Shown here: one piece after another, positions 10,046 through 21,500 of the stretch
Layout of the letters: every line of letters begins with the position of its first letter
How positions within the stretch are numbered: position 1 is the first letter of the stretch
NCBI RefSeq assembly: GCF_964199755.1
Contig: NC_133907.1
Span: forward strand, 5,585,001 to 5,649,000
Reading direction: 5' to 3'
Origin: Larus michahellis
Lineage: Eukaryota; Chordata; Aves; Charadriiformes; Laridae
DNA length: 64,000 bases
Position numbers and translations under genes: made by a program
The notes under the pieces: generated by a model
Told to the model about the DNA's origin: nothing
Databases searched by the model: none
Seen by the model: only the letters and a program-made list of their open reading frames with translations

Positions 10046-13000
10046 CTGGTGATCCCCTCGGGATTCCCGGCCTCACTTCACAGCTGCACGTGTTTTCCCA
10101 GCAGTGCCCGTCTCCAGGGACGTGGCATGCCCTAACCCCGTACCTCCCGGCAGCTCCTCCCTCTGCTCCTAGGACTCACCCTGTGTGACCAACGCCTGCC
10201 CACAACACCCACATCCCCTTTATTCCTGGTGTTGCTGCTGTTCTTTTGCCTACTGCCATTTAACCCTGCCCTGAATCTAACCCTGAGGGTGTCAAAAAAA
10301 TCCAGATCCGGCCATGTGCATTGTTCTTGTTTCAGCCAATTCCCACCTCTGAATTAAAAGAGCAAAAAATAACGCAGAAGTTCCCCTTCTGACCAGACAC
10401 TGCCGTACTCTGCTTAACTATGAACTTCAATGCATCCATTGTAAATTTTTTTCTGTTTATCGACACGTGGTGGTGGGGGGGTAGGAAGTCCGAGCGGAGC
10501 TGGGACCACGACGAGCACAGACCTCCGCGGCTGACGGTCAAGAAACAGCATCGCAGCCGGGACCCTCCGCCGGGGCCACGTTCCCTCTGCAGAAGTCTAG
10601 GTAGGCTGCGCAGGACAAGGCTGCCTCTTGCTTTTCCCGTTATCTATAACACTGGCAATAAATAACAACGCAGAATATTTTCATGCAGTTTTTCGCAAGT
10701 GCCGGTCCATGCGGAGCATTTCCAGAAGCTGAGCACCTTGATGGAGGCTGGTGGCAGGTAGGGATGAGGTCCAGGTCGGTGGGACTCTCCGTCAGGCAGA
10801 GCTGCCTCTTTAAACAAAGGAGGATGGCAGGGAGAGAAGTGTGGGCTGCTCCGGTCCTGTTTGATCCTTATCATCCCTACATTTTTGTGTATGATTCAAT
10901 AAACTCCTTTGCTTGCACAACTTACGTGATTCTCATCGGCATGACTCAGGTGCAAATGATCCGCTCACATTAGCAAGTGCTAGAGTTGAGCCCCATGGCT
11001 ACAAAACCTTCAAGAGATCCTAATTTTGATTCAGTCAGCCTGGAGGGCAGAGCCAAGCGCTTCCCCCTCTGAGGCTGTTGCAGTGGGAATGGGGCAAACG
11101 AAGGTGGCAGAAGGGTATGTTCCACGCTGGCTCTGCAAAGGGGGCATGGCCAAGGCTGGCATCTCCTCGCTAAACCTGCAGAAGAACCCGTTAGAGTTTG
11201 GGGGGGCTCCTGGAGCCCCTCTTCCCCCAGGAGCTCATCACATCCAGACCCCGAGGAAGCTCTGGGATCTGCTGTCCTGGGTCAGGCCCTAGCCTCAGGC
11301 AGCCGGGGTGGACTGGGTGCTTGGGGAGGTTGTGGATCTGCTCCGGGGAGGTGGCTGTAAGGGAACTGCAGGCACTCGCCACCTCTGAGGGCCCAGCCGT
11401 GGAGATGCCTAGCTCTGCTGGGAGGTTTCTCACTGCTATGTGTCTGTGCTTGGAGGTGACTTGCCTGAAAATACACGGGACATCCGTGAGATGCAGGTCT
11501 TTGGGAGCGTGTCCAGGCGGGAGAAGACAATGCCATTTTGTGCTCACAGGAGGGTTCTGTACCCGTGGTGCCCTGCAGCTGTGGGGAAGCTTCTCTCCTC
11601 CAGCCCCAGGGCTGCAGGGGCTTTAGGGGACAAGCTATCTGCAGCATCTGCTATTTGTAATTCTGGGGAAGGGCAGGAGGACATATGCTGTCCCATGGCA
11701 GGGCACAGGGCGTGATCTCCTGGCAGTGCCCCAGTGCCGGTCCAGCGGTGACTCCCGTGTCCCTAGCCCAGCCCTTACGGGAAGAAGGGCTCTTGGGGAC
11801 AGCTTTGGTTTCCATTCTCCCCAAGACTGCAGGCAGGGAGGAGGGCAAGTGAGTCACTGCAAAGCCATGGCTGAAATGCGGAGCTGTGCCCAACAGCCTG
11901 GGGAGCGGGGCAGAGGCTGCGGGGGGAGGAGGAAGGGGTGCAGTGCTCCCCCAGGGCCAGTCCCGGCCTGGAGCTCGAGATGGGGACTGGTGTGGGGATG
12001 GAGGCTTGCCATCTCCCCTACCTCCTGGGCTTGGCCCCATTTCCAACGTGTCTTGGCACCATATGGCGCTTGCTTTATTTGTTCTGCTGCGACTTGGGAA
12101 GGAGGGCAGTGTTTCATTGTCTGGCAGAGGAGGTGGGACGCAGGCACAGGAACATGCCTGTGTCCCGTGGGATCGCTGCCTGAGCCAGGCGCTCCACGTC
12201 TCGCCCGAGTTGCAGGTCAGTGTCCTCATCCCTGCGTGGCCCTTTTGCTCCAGAGGGGCTTCCCCGGAGAGTTGCTGCCGGAGATTCACTCACCCACGTG
12301 GCTCCGGAGCACCGCGTGTGCGGGAGCATCCCGGTGCGGAGCATGACCGACCCGCAATGGGACGCTGCCTGGTAGGAGGAAAATGTGGCAGTGCCGTTAC
12401 TGACTCATCAGAGCACAGGCAGCAATTCTGCGACAGCGATGCCGGGCTTGCCCAGCACCAAAAAGTGACAGCACGCTCCACCCACCCGGGCTTGCGGGGA
12501 GCAGGAGCCTTCTCCGCATGCCCGCTGTCTGGGGGAGCCGCTATCCCGCGCACATCTCACCATCCTGCTCCGTGGCATCCCAAATCTCAGCCTACAGCCG
12601 CCCCTGCCGCCCCCACGCTCCCTCCGGCCCTGCCTTTCCCGTCCCTCTGCCGCTCAGGGCTCAGCTCACTCCCACCGCACCACAGAGATGGGGGAGGAAG
12701 GCTGCCTTAGAGGCTCGGAGGCCCAGCCCTGCCAGATTTGCATATTTTTTACTGGCACCTAAACAAGACATTTCTCAGGGGAAGTGAATGCGTCGTCTTC
12801 TGTCCCCCAGGGTGCTGCGTGCTGGGACAGCAGCCGCCACTCATGGAGAGACTGCGGTCCCGGCACCCACTGCGGGCTCGCTGCAGGCACAGCCCCGTCT
12901 GCACCCTGCTGCTCTCCTGCTCTCCACAGGAAAAGCTTTTTTCTCGGTGGTTTCAAAATCCAGGGACTTTCAATGCTACTGACCTGGGACTAGGTCCTGT

Positions 13001-13357
13001 CCCTCTTCGCTCGCAGGAGGAGTCCTGGAGGCGGCCAGCCTGCAGCCGCCTGCACAAACCTGCACATTTTTATTTTTTCACTAGGATTTCCAGCACGTCC
13101 CTCCTCTCGTGGATAATTTAGTCGCGGCGAAAAGAAGCCGTGCGAGGAGAGGAGAGGAGAGGATGGGCAAACTTGCAAAGTCAGCCATGGAGGGGGAATC
13201 TGTGTCAGAAAGCATTACAAAGGGAGCTGGGGGATTGGCTCCAGTTGCTTCCAGTTGCTGTTTGTTTGTGCCAACCCCTTAGGAGATTGCCCAGTGCAAC
13301 GCGCGGCTCTTTCTTTCCCTGCGTCCCTCTCTCTCTCCTCTCTCTCCTTTTATTGCA
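10046..13357. other. No gene seen
   Basis: Gene-poor stretch. An AATAAA-containing AT-rich patch lies near 10,897-10,902 and an ATTTGCAT octamer at 12,736-12,743. No coding exon could be supported; ORFs of 200-270 aa here look like GC-composition artefacts. Confidence 0.45.
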
Positions 13358-13434
13358 CTGCAGACTCCGGCTGGGACAGCCCATCGCTGTTGCTATGGCT
13401 GCAATATGCGGGGAGGGCTCGGACGGATAATAAT
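13358..13434. promoter_or_regulatory. Duplicated non-coding element, copy B
   Basis: Partner of 8696-8774, sharing GGCTGGGACAG, CTGTTGCTATGGCTGCA and GGATAAT. It carries the same GTTGCTATGGC word at 13389-13399 and lies at the edge of a CpG island. A pyrimidine tract and CTGCAG precede it, but I see no donor afterwards. Confidence 0.45.
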
Positions 13435-13550
13435 CTCCCTCCTTCCTGCCGTCTGCGCTTCTCCGGTCCCCCCTCCGACCGGCCGGGCGCTTTTCGGCAC
13501 CGCTCGGGGAACCCCTCCGGCTCCTCCACGGCAATGAGTCGCAGAGTGGA

Positions 13551-13617
13551 TTTTTTTTTTTTTTTTTAAATTATTATTATTATTATTATTTATATATCAT
13601 TTTTAAATTTATTTATA
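13551..13617. repeat. Poly(T) and (ATT)n microsatellite
   Basis: A run of T followed by repeated TTA/ATT triplets and AT-rich sequence, embedded in the GC-rich island. Confidence 0.9.
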
Positions 13618-13741
13618 CCTCTGAGATTAGACAGGGCTGCCAGAGGAGGAGGAAGGAGAGCAGCAGCTCCGGGCTGGGCGGCAGCCAGCAGCACCGGGGA
13701 GGGGCGGGAGGGGCGGCGGGCAGGTAGGGTGGGCAGCACCA

Positions 13742-13841
13742 GGGACCGGGAGCGACGGGCGGGAGGTGACCGGCGGGGGCCCGTCGCTCCCGGGAGCGAC
13801 GGGCCCCCGCCGGTCACCTCCCGCCCGTCGCTCCCGGTCCC
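13742..13841. repeat. Perfect 100-bp palindrome without spacer
   Basis: The 50-base arms 13742-13791 and 13792-13841 are exact reverse complements with no spacer. The centre is the SmaI-like word CCCGGG. Identity stops abruptly at 13741/13842 and the outer flanks are unrelated. The arms are GC-rich and could form a hairpin. It could be a genuine inverted duplication or a foldback sequencing or assembly artefact. Confidence 0.95.
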
Positions 13842-14340
13842 CGCGGCCCCTCCCCGGGGAGAGGAGGGGGGGGGGGGTGCCCATCCGGAGCGGATCGCAG
13901 CTGATCCCCGGCCTCACCGCGCAGCTGATCCGCCGCCCGCCCACCCCGCCAGCTGCCGCAGCGTGGGCAGCTGGGGGCCGGCGTGGAAAGCGGCAACCGC
14001 CGTCCCCCGTGGCCCCCCGCCGGTACCGCGCATCCCGGTTGATGGAGGCACCGACACCGGAGGGAAAAGCTCGGGCCCTGCCCGGGGGGGCGGTACCGGC
14101 TGCCTCCTCCTCCTCCTCCTCCTCCTCCTTCTCCTTCTCTCCGCAGTCGGGGAGCACCGGGGATGGGAGAGCCGCATCACGGGGCCGGACCCCAGCGGGA
14201 AGGAAGGGGGGGGTGGGTGGCGAGGAGGAGGCAGGGACAGAGGTGAGGGGGGAGCCCTGCGCTGCAGGGTTTTGCCAGCTGCACGGTTCCGCTCCGCCAG
14301 GCTGCGCCTGCCTGCAAAAGGTCTGCTCCGCTCGGCGGCG

Positions 14341-17300
14341 AGCTCTCCGTGGCACAAGGGCTTGCAACCCCGGCACCGGCCCTGCTGCACGTGGGGTTTG
14401 GAGAGAAACCCCAGGCTGCGGGGACGGTGAATCTGCTGAGCCGTGACACCGCGTGGGAAGGCGGCAGCAGCACGTCAAGTCCCACGGGAGCTTGGTCCAC
14501 CCCAGCCCTCGCCATGGGAGCCATCCATGCCGCGCACCTACGGCTGCAGAGAGCTGCGGCGTGCCCTGACGGGGTTGCAGCTGAGCCATGGTGCTTCCCC
14601 TGCCACGGGGGCCCTGTTCCCACCGGGACCCTCCTCTGCATCTACACCTGGGTGCCCAGCGATATGCAGGCAATGGTCCTGCCAGGGCCAGGGGCAGAGG
14701 GCAGGGGAGCTCCTGCACGCCCTAGGGCTCGGCTGAGCCACTGCAATGTGTGGGGTCATGGTGGCAGCAGGACCATCACTCACACTGGGCCCTGGCAGTG
14801 CTCTGGTGCAGGAGCGAGCGTCATGGCCTCAGCGGTGCCACTGGGGTGGGCCCCGGTGCTCCCCGCTGCCCGGCGACACCCGCTGTGCAGGCACAGTGCC
14901 TCCCGCGCTCCCGATTACCATCTTGTTTGGAGCCTCTGCAGTGGCTGTAATTTGATGCTCTCAAAGTTGGTGTTTACAAGGGACAAGGCAGCCATCAGAG
15001 GGCTCTTCTTGTTCTCCTGGTGAAAGAATATTGCTCTCACCGTGGTGTGTGGCTGCTCTGCGTGCCAAGGACTAGCTGGGTTAGAGTGAGCATCTTTCAG
15101 AAACACCTTATGGGGTCAGCACCTCCAGAGACACTGTGTTGCCCAGACAGTGGCATCTGGGACCCAACACTGGGGTGTTTGGTGGGACAGTGGGTGCAGA
15201 CCCTCTGGGGCTCTTGGTGCCTGGGCCGGCCGTGCGCCATCAGGAGGCCGCCTGCCAGGCAGGAGGTGCTGGGAGGCGGGCAAGTGGGTGGCCTCATGGG
15301 ACTCATCAGCTCCCTGTTGACAAATCCTTTCACTCATGAGCAAGCGGAGCGGGATGGAGCCTGGCACAAGGCTTCCCAGCACCGCTCCAGCTCTGTGACC
15401 GCTGTGTCCTCACTGGGACATGCCTGTGTTAAGCTGGCCGCTGGGACCCCACAAGGTGCCCACCTTCCTGAGCCATGGGTGGGCTGGTGAGCTGCCCCCC
15501 GCCAGAGCCCTGGCACCCCCCTAGGTTGTCCACACAGCCCCAGCGCCCGCAGCCCACCCCCGCAGGGCTCATCCACAGAGATGGGCAAGGTGCTGCTGGC
15601 ATCTGTGCCCTCGTCTTTGCACCAGGGCTGAAAATGGCATTGGTCACTGTGCTCAAACACCGGTTCCCATGTGGGCACCCCACTTTGGCACCGCTCCTGC
15701 AGCACAGCGTGACACGGGGCTGTGCCTGCCAAACAGATGGCACCACCCGCAGCCGGTGCCGCCGCAGCCGGGTTTGGTGACAGAGGAGTACCTGCTGCCC
15801 TCCGGCCGGTCTGTCACGGCCAGGAGTGGGGACCTGCGCCCTGGCCCTTCCGAGGGGCCCTGGGGAGGGTTGTTTGCAGAATGCCAGCTACAAGGACAGA
15901 CCCTGCTCCAGGCAGCTCTGGGGTAGCGGTACAAGGATCAGCAGCAATAGCAGCTCCGCAGCCCTTTGTGTTGCGCCATGTTTAGGCAATGCTGTCTATC
16001 ACGGGCAGCAGATCCTCCGTTTGGGGTTGTGTTGTTTTTTTTTTTGTGCCCCCAGCTCATGGGAGTCCTGCTGGGAGGAAAGCTACAGATAAAAGCCAAA
16101 CCAGCTGCAGGAGGGAGAAGTGTTAATGGGGGAGCACTTGGGTGGGAGGGATTGGGAACTGCGGGCACCTGGGCTGGGGACAGGAGGCTATAAGGTGGGC
16201 TGGAAAGCAGGGCACGTCATGGCAGGGAACAGCCTCAGGAGGGGATAAGGCTGGAGCTGGAGGCAGAGCAGGAGCACGCAGCGGGCTGGGAGGTTGTGGT
16301 GAGTGAGCTGCAGTTATTCATGGCACCGTTAATACAGCCACCTGTTTCTGACACCCTCAGCAAGGTGGGAGCACAATGTGCTCCAAGAAAATGTGGTTGC
16401 AGGGTCCTGCCCCTTGGCCCGGCACTCGCTGCGTTGTGCGGATGGAGCAGCCGGTGCCTCAGCTTTGCTGCCTGGAGGGTGAGCGAGATGGCGGAGGGGA
16501 AGGCAGGACTCGTCCTTGTGGGAGCAGGCAGAGCTCTGCGGGAAGGGACTGAGGAGGGGCACGGAGTGACACCACGGGGGATGGTGATGAGGAGATGAGA
16601 GAAGAGGCAGCCCCTGGGCTGGCTGTGGCATCTGCCCTCCCTGCTGCGTCCCTGCCCCAGCCAGGAGTGCTTTTTCCTCCTTCCCTGGGGTGGAAGGAGC
16701 AAGGGGCTTGTCCCCTGCGAGGGATGGATGCGTCACCTGCAAGCTGCTCTTGTTGGAGGTGCTGTGCTTGTTTCCACGCATCTCGCAACCCTCTGAATCT
16801 GGTTTGGGGTCCAGGGTTGGTCTGGCTTTTCCCTCCGATCTCTCTGCTCCTGGCTGTAAGGTTGGTTTCTAGGCAGAGCCTTAAAAATTACATGCATACA
16901 GGTACTAAAAAAAGCATAATTTTATTCAATAACTGCATTGTGTGCTTAGAATTTCCTTATATGTGAGACGGATCAAGTCGAAAAGCTGGTGAAAAGGCGT
17001 TGTGCTCCCCCTCTCTTTAACCTGCTCCGGCAGCGCTCTGCTAAAGCTGCTCTGCACCCGCAGCCCGGCGTGGGGGGGCTCCAGTTCCAGCCCCATGAGC
17101 CTTGTGTCCCTCCCCACGCAGCCTTGGCCAGGCCAGCCTGAGGGGCTCTGCCTGACCCCAGGGGTCCCCCGCTCTGCACCAAGGGTGGCTGCAAAGGGTC
17201 CAGCATTCCGCGGGAGCCCGGCCACCCCCTCGTCCCGCATTCCTGTTGCCTTCTCGGGGCTTGGCCCCGCGGAGGCCACTTGCAACTGGGGGCCTGGACA

Positions 17301-17540
17301 CCCACCAGTGTCCCCACACCCCATGTAGATGGTGGGTTGATAACTTTTATGTGTGTATATAGATATATATATATACACGCAGCCAATTCCTCAGTAGTGG
17401 AAGCTAAAAATACCAACCTGCCTGGCTGGGTAACCAGATGCCGTGAGGTGGCCCCCAGCGAGACAGTGTTTCCCCCTATTATTATTTTTAGCCTGCTCTT
17501 GGCAAAGCCAACCTGACTGATGAACTGCCCCGATGTGGCG
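14341..17540. other. No gene seen
   Basis: No coding exon recognised. There is a T-rich tract near 16,035, a (TA)n stretch at ~17,360-17,375 and AT-richer patches around 14,935-15,015 and 16,880-16,960 that could be conserved non-coding DNA. Confidence 0.4.
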
Positions 17541-18560
17541 CATTGTGGGGTGGGACCGGGCCAGCTCAGGCGCCGTCCCCAGGTGGTGGTGGTCGGGGGG
17601 GAACAGCGACCGTCGGTTTTCAGTTTTATTGCATTTTTAATCAATCTGGAAAGAGGCGAAGGCGGGGGGGGGAGGGGGGGAGTGCTCTGTCGTGACACGG
17701 CTCCTGCCCCCAGCCCGGAGGCTGAGAGGGTACGGGGGGCTCCGCTCGGGGCGGTGGGTGCCGGTGCTCACGGCTGCCGCAGGGGCAGTTCGGGGGGGGC
17801 CCGGCGCAGGGAGGTGTCCGGGGGGTGACACTCGGCCCCTCCAGCCCGGAGTGTCTCCGGGGGCTCCCGGCTGGGAAAGCGCTTGTGGGGACTGCGGATG
17901 GTGCTGCTGGCTGGCGGGGGCGGGGGCTGGGGGCGGAGGAGGGGGGGGGGGGGTCCTGCCTGCCGGGAGCGAGGGGCGGGATGGGGCAGGGGAGGGAGGG
18001 AGGGTCGGTGGGGACGGGGTGGCGGATTAGGGGAGGGATGGGGCAGCGGAGGGGTGGAGGCAGGGAGGGAGGGATGCTCGGAGGGAAGAGGGGTGGCCAA
18101 TGCCGGGAGAGAAGGCGCGGGGGGGTGGATGGGGGGAAGGAGGGGTGCCCGGGGGATGGAGGGATGCAGGGAGAGATCCCGCGGGATGGAGGGCGGGATG
18201 CCTCGGGGAGGGAGTGGGGGGAAGGACGGGAGCGATGGATGCAGGGAGCGATGCCCGCAGGATGGAGGGCGCGGGGCGGGATGCCCGGAGGGGGGAGAGC
18301 TGGATGGGGGCGGGGATGGGGGGGGGGGGGGGGGGGGTCGGGGCGGGGGGTGGGGGGGATCCGCGGCGCTGCGCGGTGCTCTGGCGCCCTCTGCTGCTCC
18401 GCGCTGCGCACCGCGGGGGGGTGGAGGGGAGTGGGGGGGCGCTCAGCGCCCTGCCGTGAGTTTGCCCGGGCTCTGCAGGGATGTGCGGCACCGAGGAAAC
18501 AGCGGGGGGGGGCCTTCCTGGGGACCCCCACCCCAAACCCTGCCCCGCGGGGCTGCTTAG
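17541..18560. other. CpG island with G-rich strand asymmetry
   Basis: Very GC-rich. The plus strand is strongly purine/G-biased from ~17.93 to 18.36 kb, with repeated GGGATGG/GGAGGGATG words and a long G run near 18,320-18,335. It can form G-quadruplexes. All long ORFs here are low-complexity frames. A promoter role is possible but no exon is identified. Confidence 0.5.
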
Positions 18561-21500
18561 ACGGGAAAATGGAGCTGCCCCCGCTGCTTGCGCCCACCCC
18601 TCGTCCCACCCAGGCCATGCAGCCATGGGGGGAACGTGCAGGGACAGTCCCCAGCCCCCGGGGATGGCGGGTCTGGCCAGCCCGGCGGTGGTGTGAAGCG
18701 GTGTCCCAGCAAGGGAAGGGTCCCTGACCTTGCTTGCAGCCCCCAAATTTTCATGCAGAAAGGCGAGCGGTGCCGCGGTGCCCGTGGGTACCAGTGCTCC
18801 CAATGGATGGCCTTGGTCAAACACCACCTCCTATCCGCGGGCTGGCAGTGTCCCGTGCGTTATGCACCATCCCACCCACCACCGGCGTGAAACGAAGCTC
18901 AGGGAAGGATTTGGGCTCGGCTGGCGATGGGGATGCGCGCAGTCCTTCCGCGGGCTGCTGTCCCAAATCCCAGCCCAAGGGCACCATGTGCAAGGGCTGG
19001 CGCTGCCTCGGGGCTCAGCACTGTTATGGATGTGGGGGATGTTCCGGGAGGGGGGATGCTGCGGTGCAGGGGCCAGGATGGGCATGGCACGGGGGCTCCT
19101 CGCCCGGTGTTTTGCAGCAGCAGATCACCGCTGGGACTTGTTAAGAGCACGCGTTCAAACAAAGATATTCCCCAGTGCTATGAGATGTCTCAGCAGCACA
19201 AGGGTTAACCTTGCTTTCCCTCTCTTTCCATGGTGAACTCGGTGGCGTGGTCAGGGATAACCTCGTTAGCGGCTGCGCTGCGGCAGCGATGCCCCTGGGA
19301 CAGAGCAGCCCTATAAAATGGAGCTGTGCGCTGCGGGGGAGCGCTGGGAAATGGTAGCTGAGCTGCCTCGGCGGGCGGCTGGCAGGGTGCTCCCCCCGCC
19401 AAGCATAAGCCCGCGGCCACGCGGGGTGTCACGGAGGGGAGCAGCTGGACCGGGGTGTTGGGGACAGGGCGGGTTTGTCACGGCGGGTCTGGGTGCTGGT
19501 AACGAAGCTGTGCCTGAAGGGCAACTGCAGTCAGTCCTGGATAGGGCTGCACCAAGGGTTCAGGGTGCTGTGAAGGTCCCGAGCCTGCAGGTTGGGGGGG
19601 CTCCTCTCTGGGCTGGGCTCCGAAATGTTCCCTGAGACTTGTCTTCTCCTCGGCCGCCCGCAGAGCGGGCGCTCAGGGCTGGTGACGTGGGTGCACACAG
19701 GGACCTCGGCGCCAGCCGTCAGGGCATCCGCGTTGTGCCAAGTGCACGGCCCCATGCCCCCAGCCCTGCTGTGGGGTCTGGGGAAGCCCGGCAATCCCCT
19801 CCTGGTCTGCCGTTTCTCGGATGGGCTGGTGATTTCCTGCCGTCCTTCTCAGGGCTGGTACTGGCGCCGGTGCCCAGGAATTGTTTGCTGCCTGTGCCGT
19901 TGTGCCACAGGCCCTGTTTCTGGTGGCCACCTCCCGGTGCTGCGGGAGAAGATGGGTTCCTTATGCCTGAGCATTCATTCGCTCTGGTGATCGACAGCCT
20001 GCGGTCTGGCTGAGCAACCCCAATTGTTCCCAGTGTGCCTGGACAAAGAAGTGCCTAGAGAGATGGCAAGGCTTAGGAGAAGAGGACATGCTAGGAATAT
20101 TTCCACTGCCTTGGACACCACCAGTTTCCCCTCCCTTCCTGCAAGAATGGGAGGGAGCAGCTCAGTTTCACAGGCAGGGTGGGATGCCTCCCTGCATGTC
20201 CTGAGCAGGGAGGGTGCAGGAGAAGCCTGTCCCAAGGCAGGAGGAGCCCTGGGGACTCTGTTCTTGGGGAGCGTGTCCTCAGCAATGGCATGGTGCTGCA
20301 CTGAGCCCATTTGCTCTCGGTAAAGGAGGCAAATGCTGAGGGCCTCTCCCCGGAGCATGGGCCATGGGAGCCCCATGCACGCCCTGCGGGCCCTTGTCCC
20401 CAGGGGACTCATGTGGCACCGCAGGGTGGTGGCTCTGCCCTGGCGCCTCCTACATGCTCACCATGTTTCCAGGCAGACAAAGAAATTTTGGGGTTTGCAG
20501 CTGGTGGTTTTCCTCGGTGACAGCCTGGGTGCTGTGTTCCAAAACCTGGAGGAACTGGGGAGGGGAACGGTGTGGGGTGGGGAGGGGCAGGACTGGCTTC
20601 ATCCGCCGTGCCGCTCTGTGTGGGATTAACGCCATCAGGGAGGCAACGCCTTTTCCTCTCCCCCAGGGCTGGTGTTCAGCTGGGCCAGGTCTGAGCACTC
20701 GCACACGTTGCTGCACCCCCAAGCTGTGGTTTTTGCCTGGCACGGGGCTCACCTCTGGGCTCCTGTCGGGACCATTGCCCACTGGTTCTTCTCCCCAGCC
20801 TGTCTTGCCAGCCACGGCTCATTCCCAGCTGTTGGCCAACCCCGAGATTTGTTGCCCTGTTCCGCAAACAGGAAAGCCAGGACAGGGATAAAGACCAAGC
20901 TTGTAAAGTCCTTGGCACGGGGCGGCTCCCGGCGTGGTCTGCGAAAGCCGAGGGTTCCCGCAGGAGCTCTGCCGGTTCTTGCGCGACCTGCTCAAGGTCA
21001 GGCAGAGCCGGCAGCGAGCCCCGGTTCCTTCCTTCCCCGCCGGCCTGTGGGCTCGAGGAGGGAGCGGAAGCGGAGCCTGCATCTGCTCCGCCACCTCCGA
21101 GCAGGGGGAGGGTGGCGGGCGCTGCTGAGGCTTTTGTTCTCGGGGCTTGGGGAGGGCTCCTTCACACGTGAAGGGAACGGCATCGGCATTTCCAGTGGGG
21201 AGAAGATGCTGCATCCGAAAACATCCCGGCTCCCGTGGGCATTAGCATCTGCCACGGTTGAGAATCACAACTACGTTGAATTGGTGCTGGGAAGCGACAG
21301 ACCCCCCCACACCCCAGTGCAGCCCCCATCTCCCGGCTGCTCCGGTGCGGTTTCGCAGGAGGCTGGCAGGGATGAGTGTGTGGGATGCTTGGGAGCACGG
21401 CACCCGTTGCAGCCTGGCTCCTGGGGACCGCTCTGCCACATCCCCTGGGTTCAGGAGAGACTGCTTGGCAGCCTGGGGTGTAATAAGGTGGTCCCTGAGG

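Larger units (their letters stand above)
13430..14340. other. CpG island with unknown promoter
   Basis: CpG-dense, GC-box-rich block interrupted by a T-run/ATT microsatellite and containing a perfect palindrome. Long ORFs on both strands (for example the minus-strand 13627-14718 frame) are low-complexity Pro/Arg/Gly translations and are not called. It may be an alternative promoter of a gene lying to the left; no exon is proven. Confidence 0.5.

Noticed and set aside
13627-14718. 363-codon minus-strand ORF across the palindrome
   Set aside because: Its apparent internal repetition is just the palindrome read on one strand. The rest is low complexity.
17641-18618. 325-codon minus-strand ORF, Pro/Ser/Arg-rich
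   Set aside because: It is low-complexity translation of a G-skewed island, with no match to NOL4L or any protein I know.
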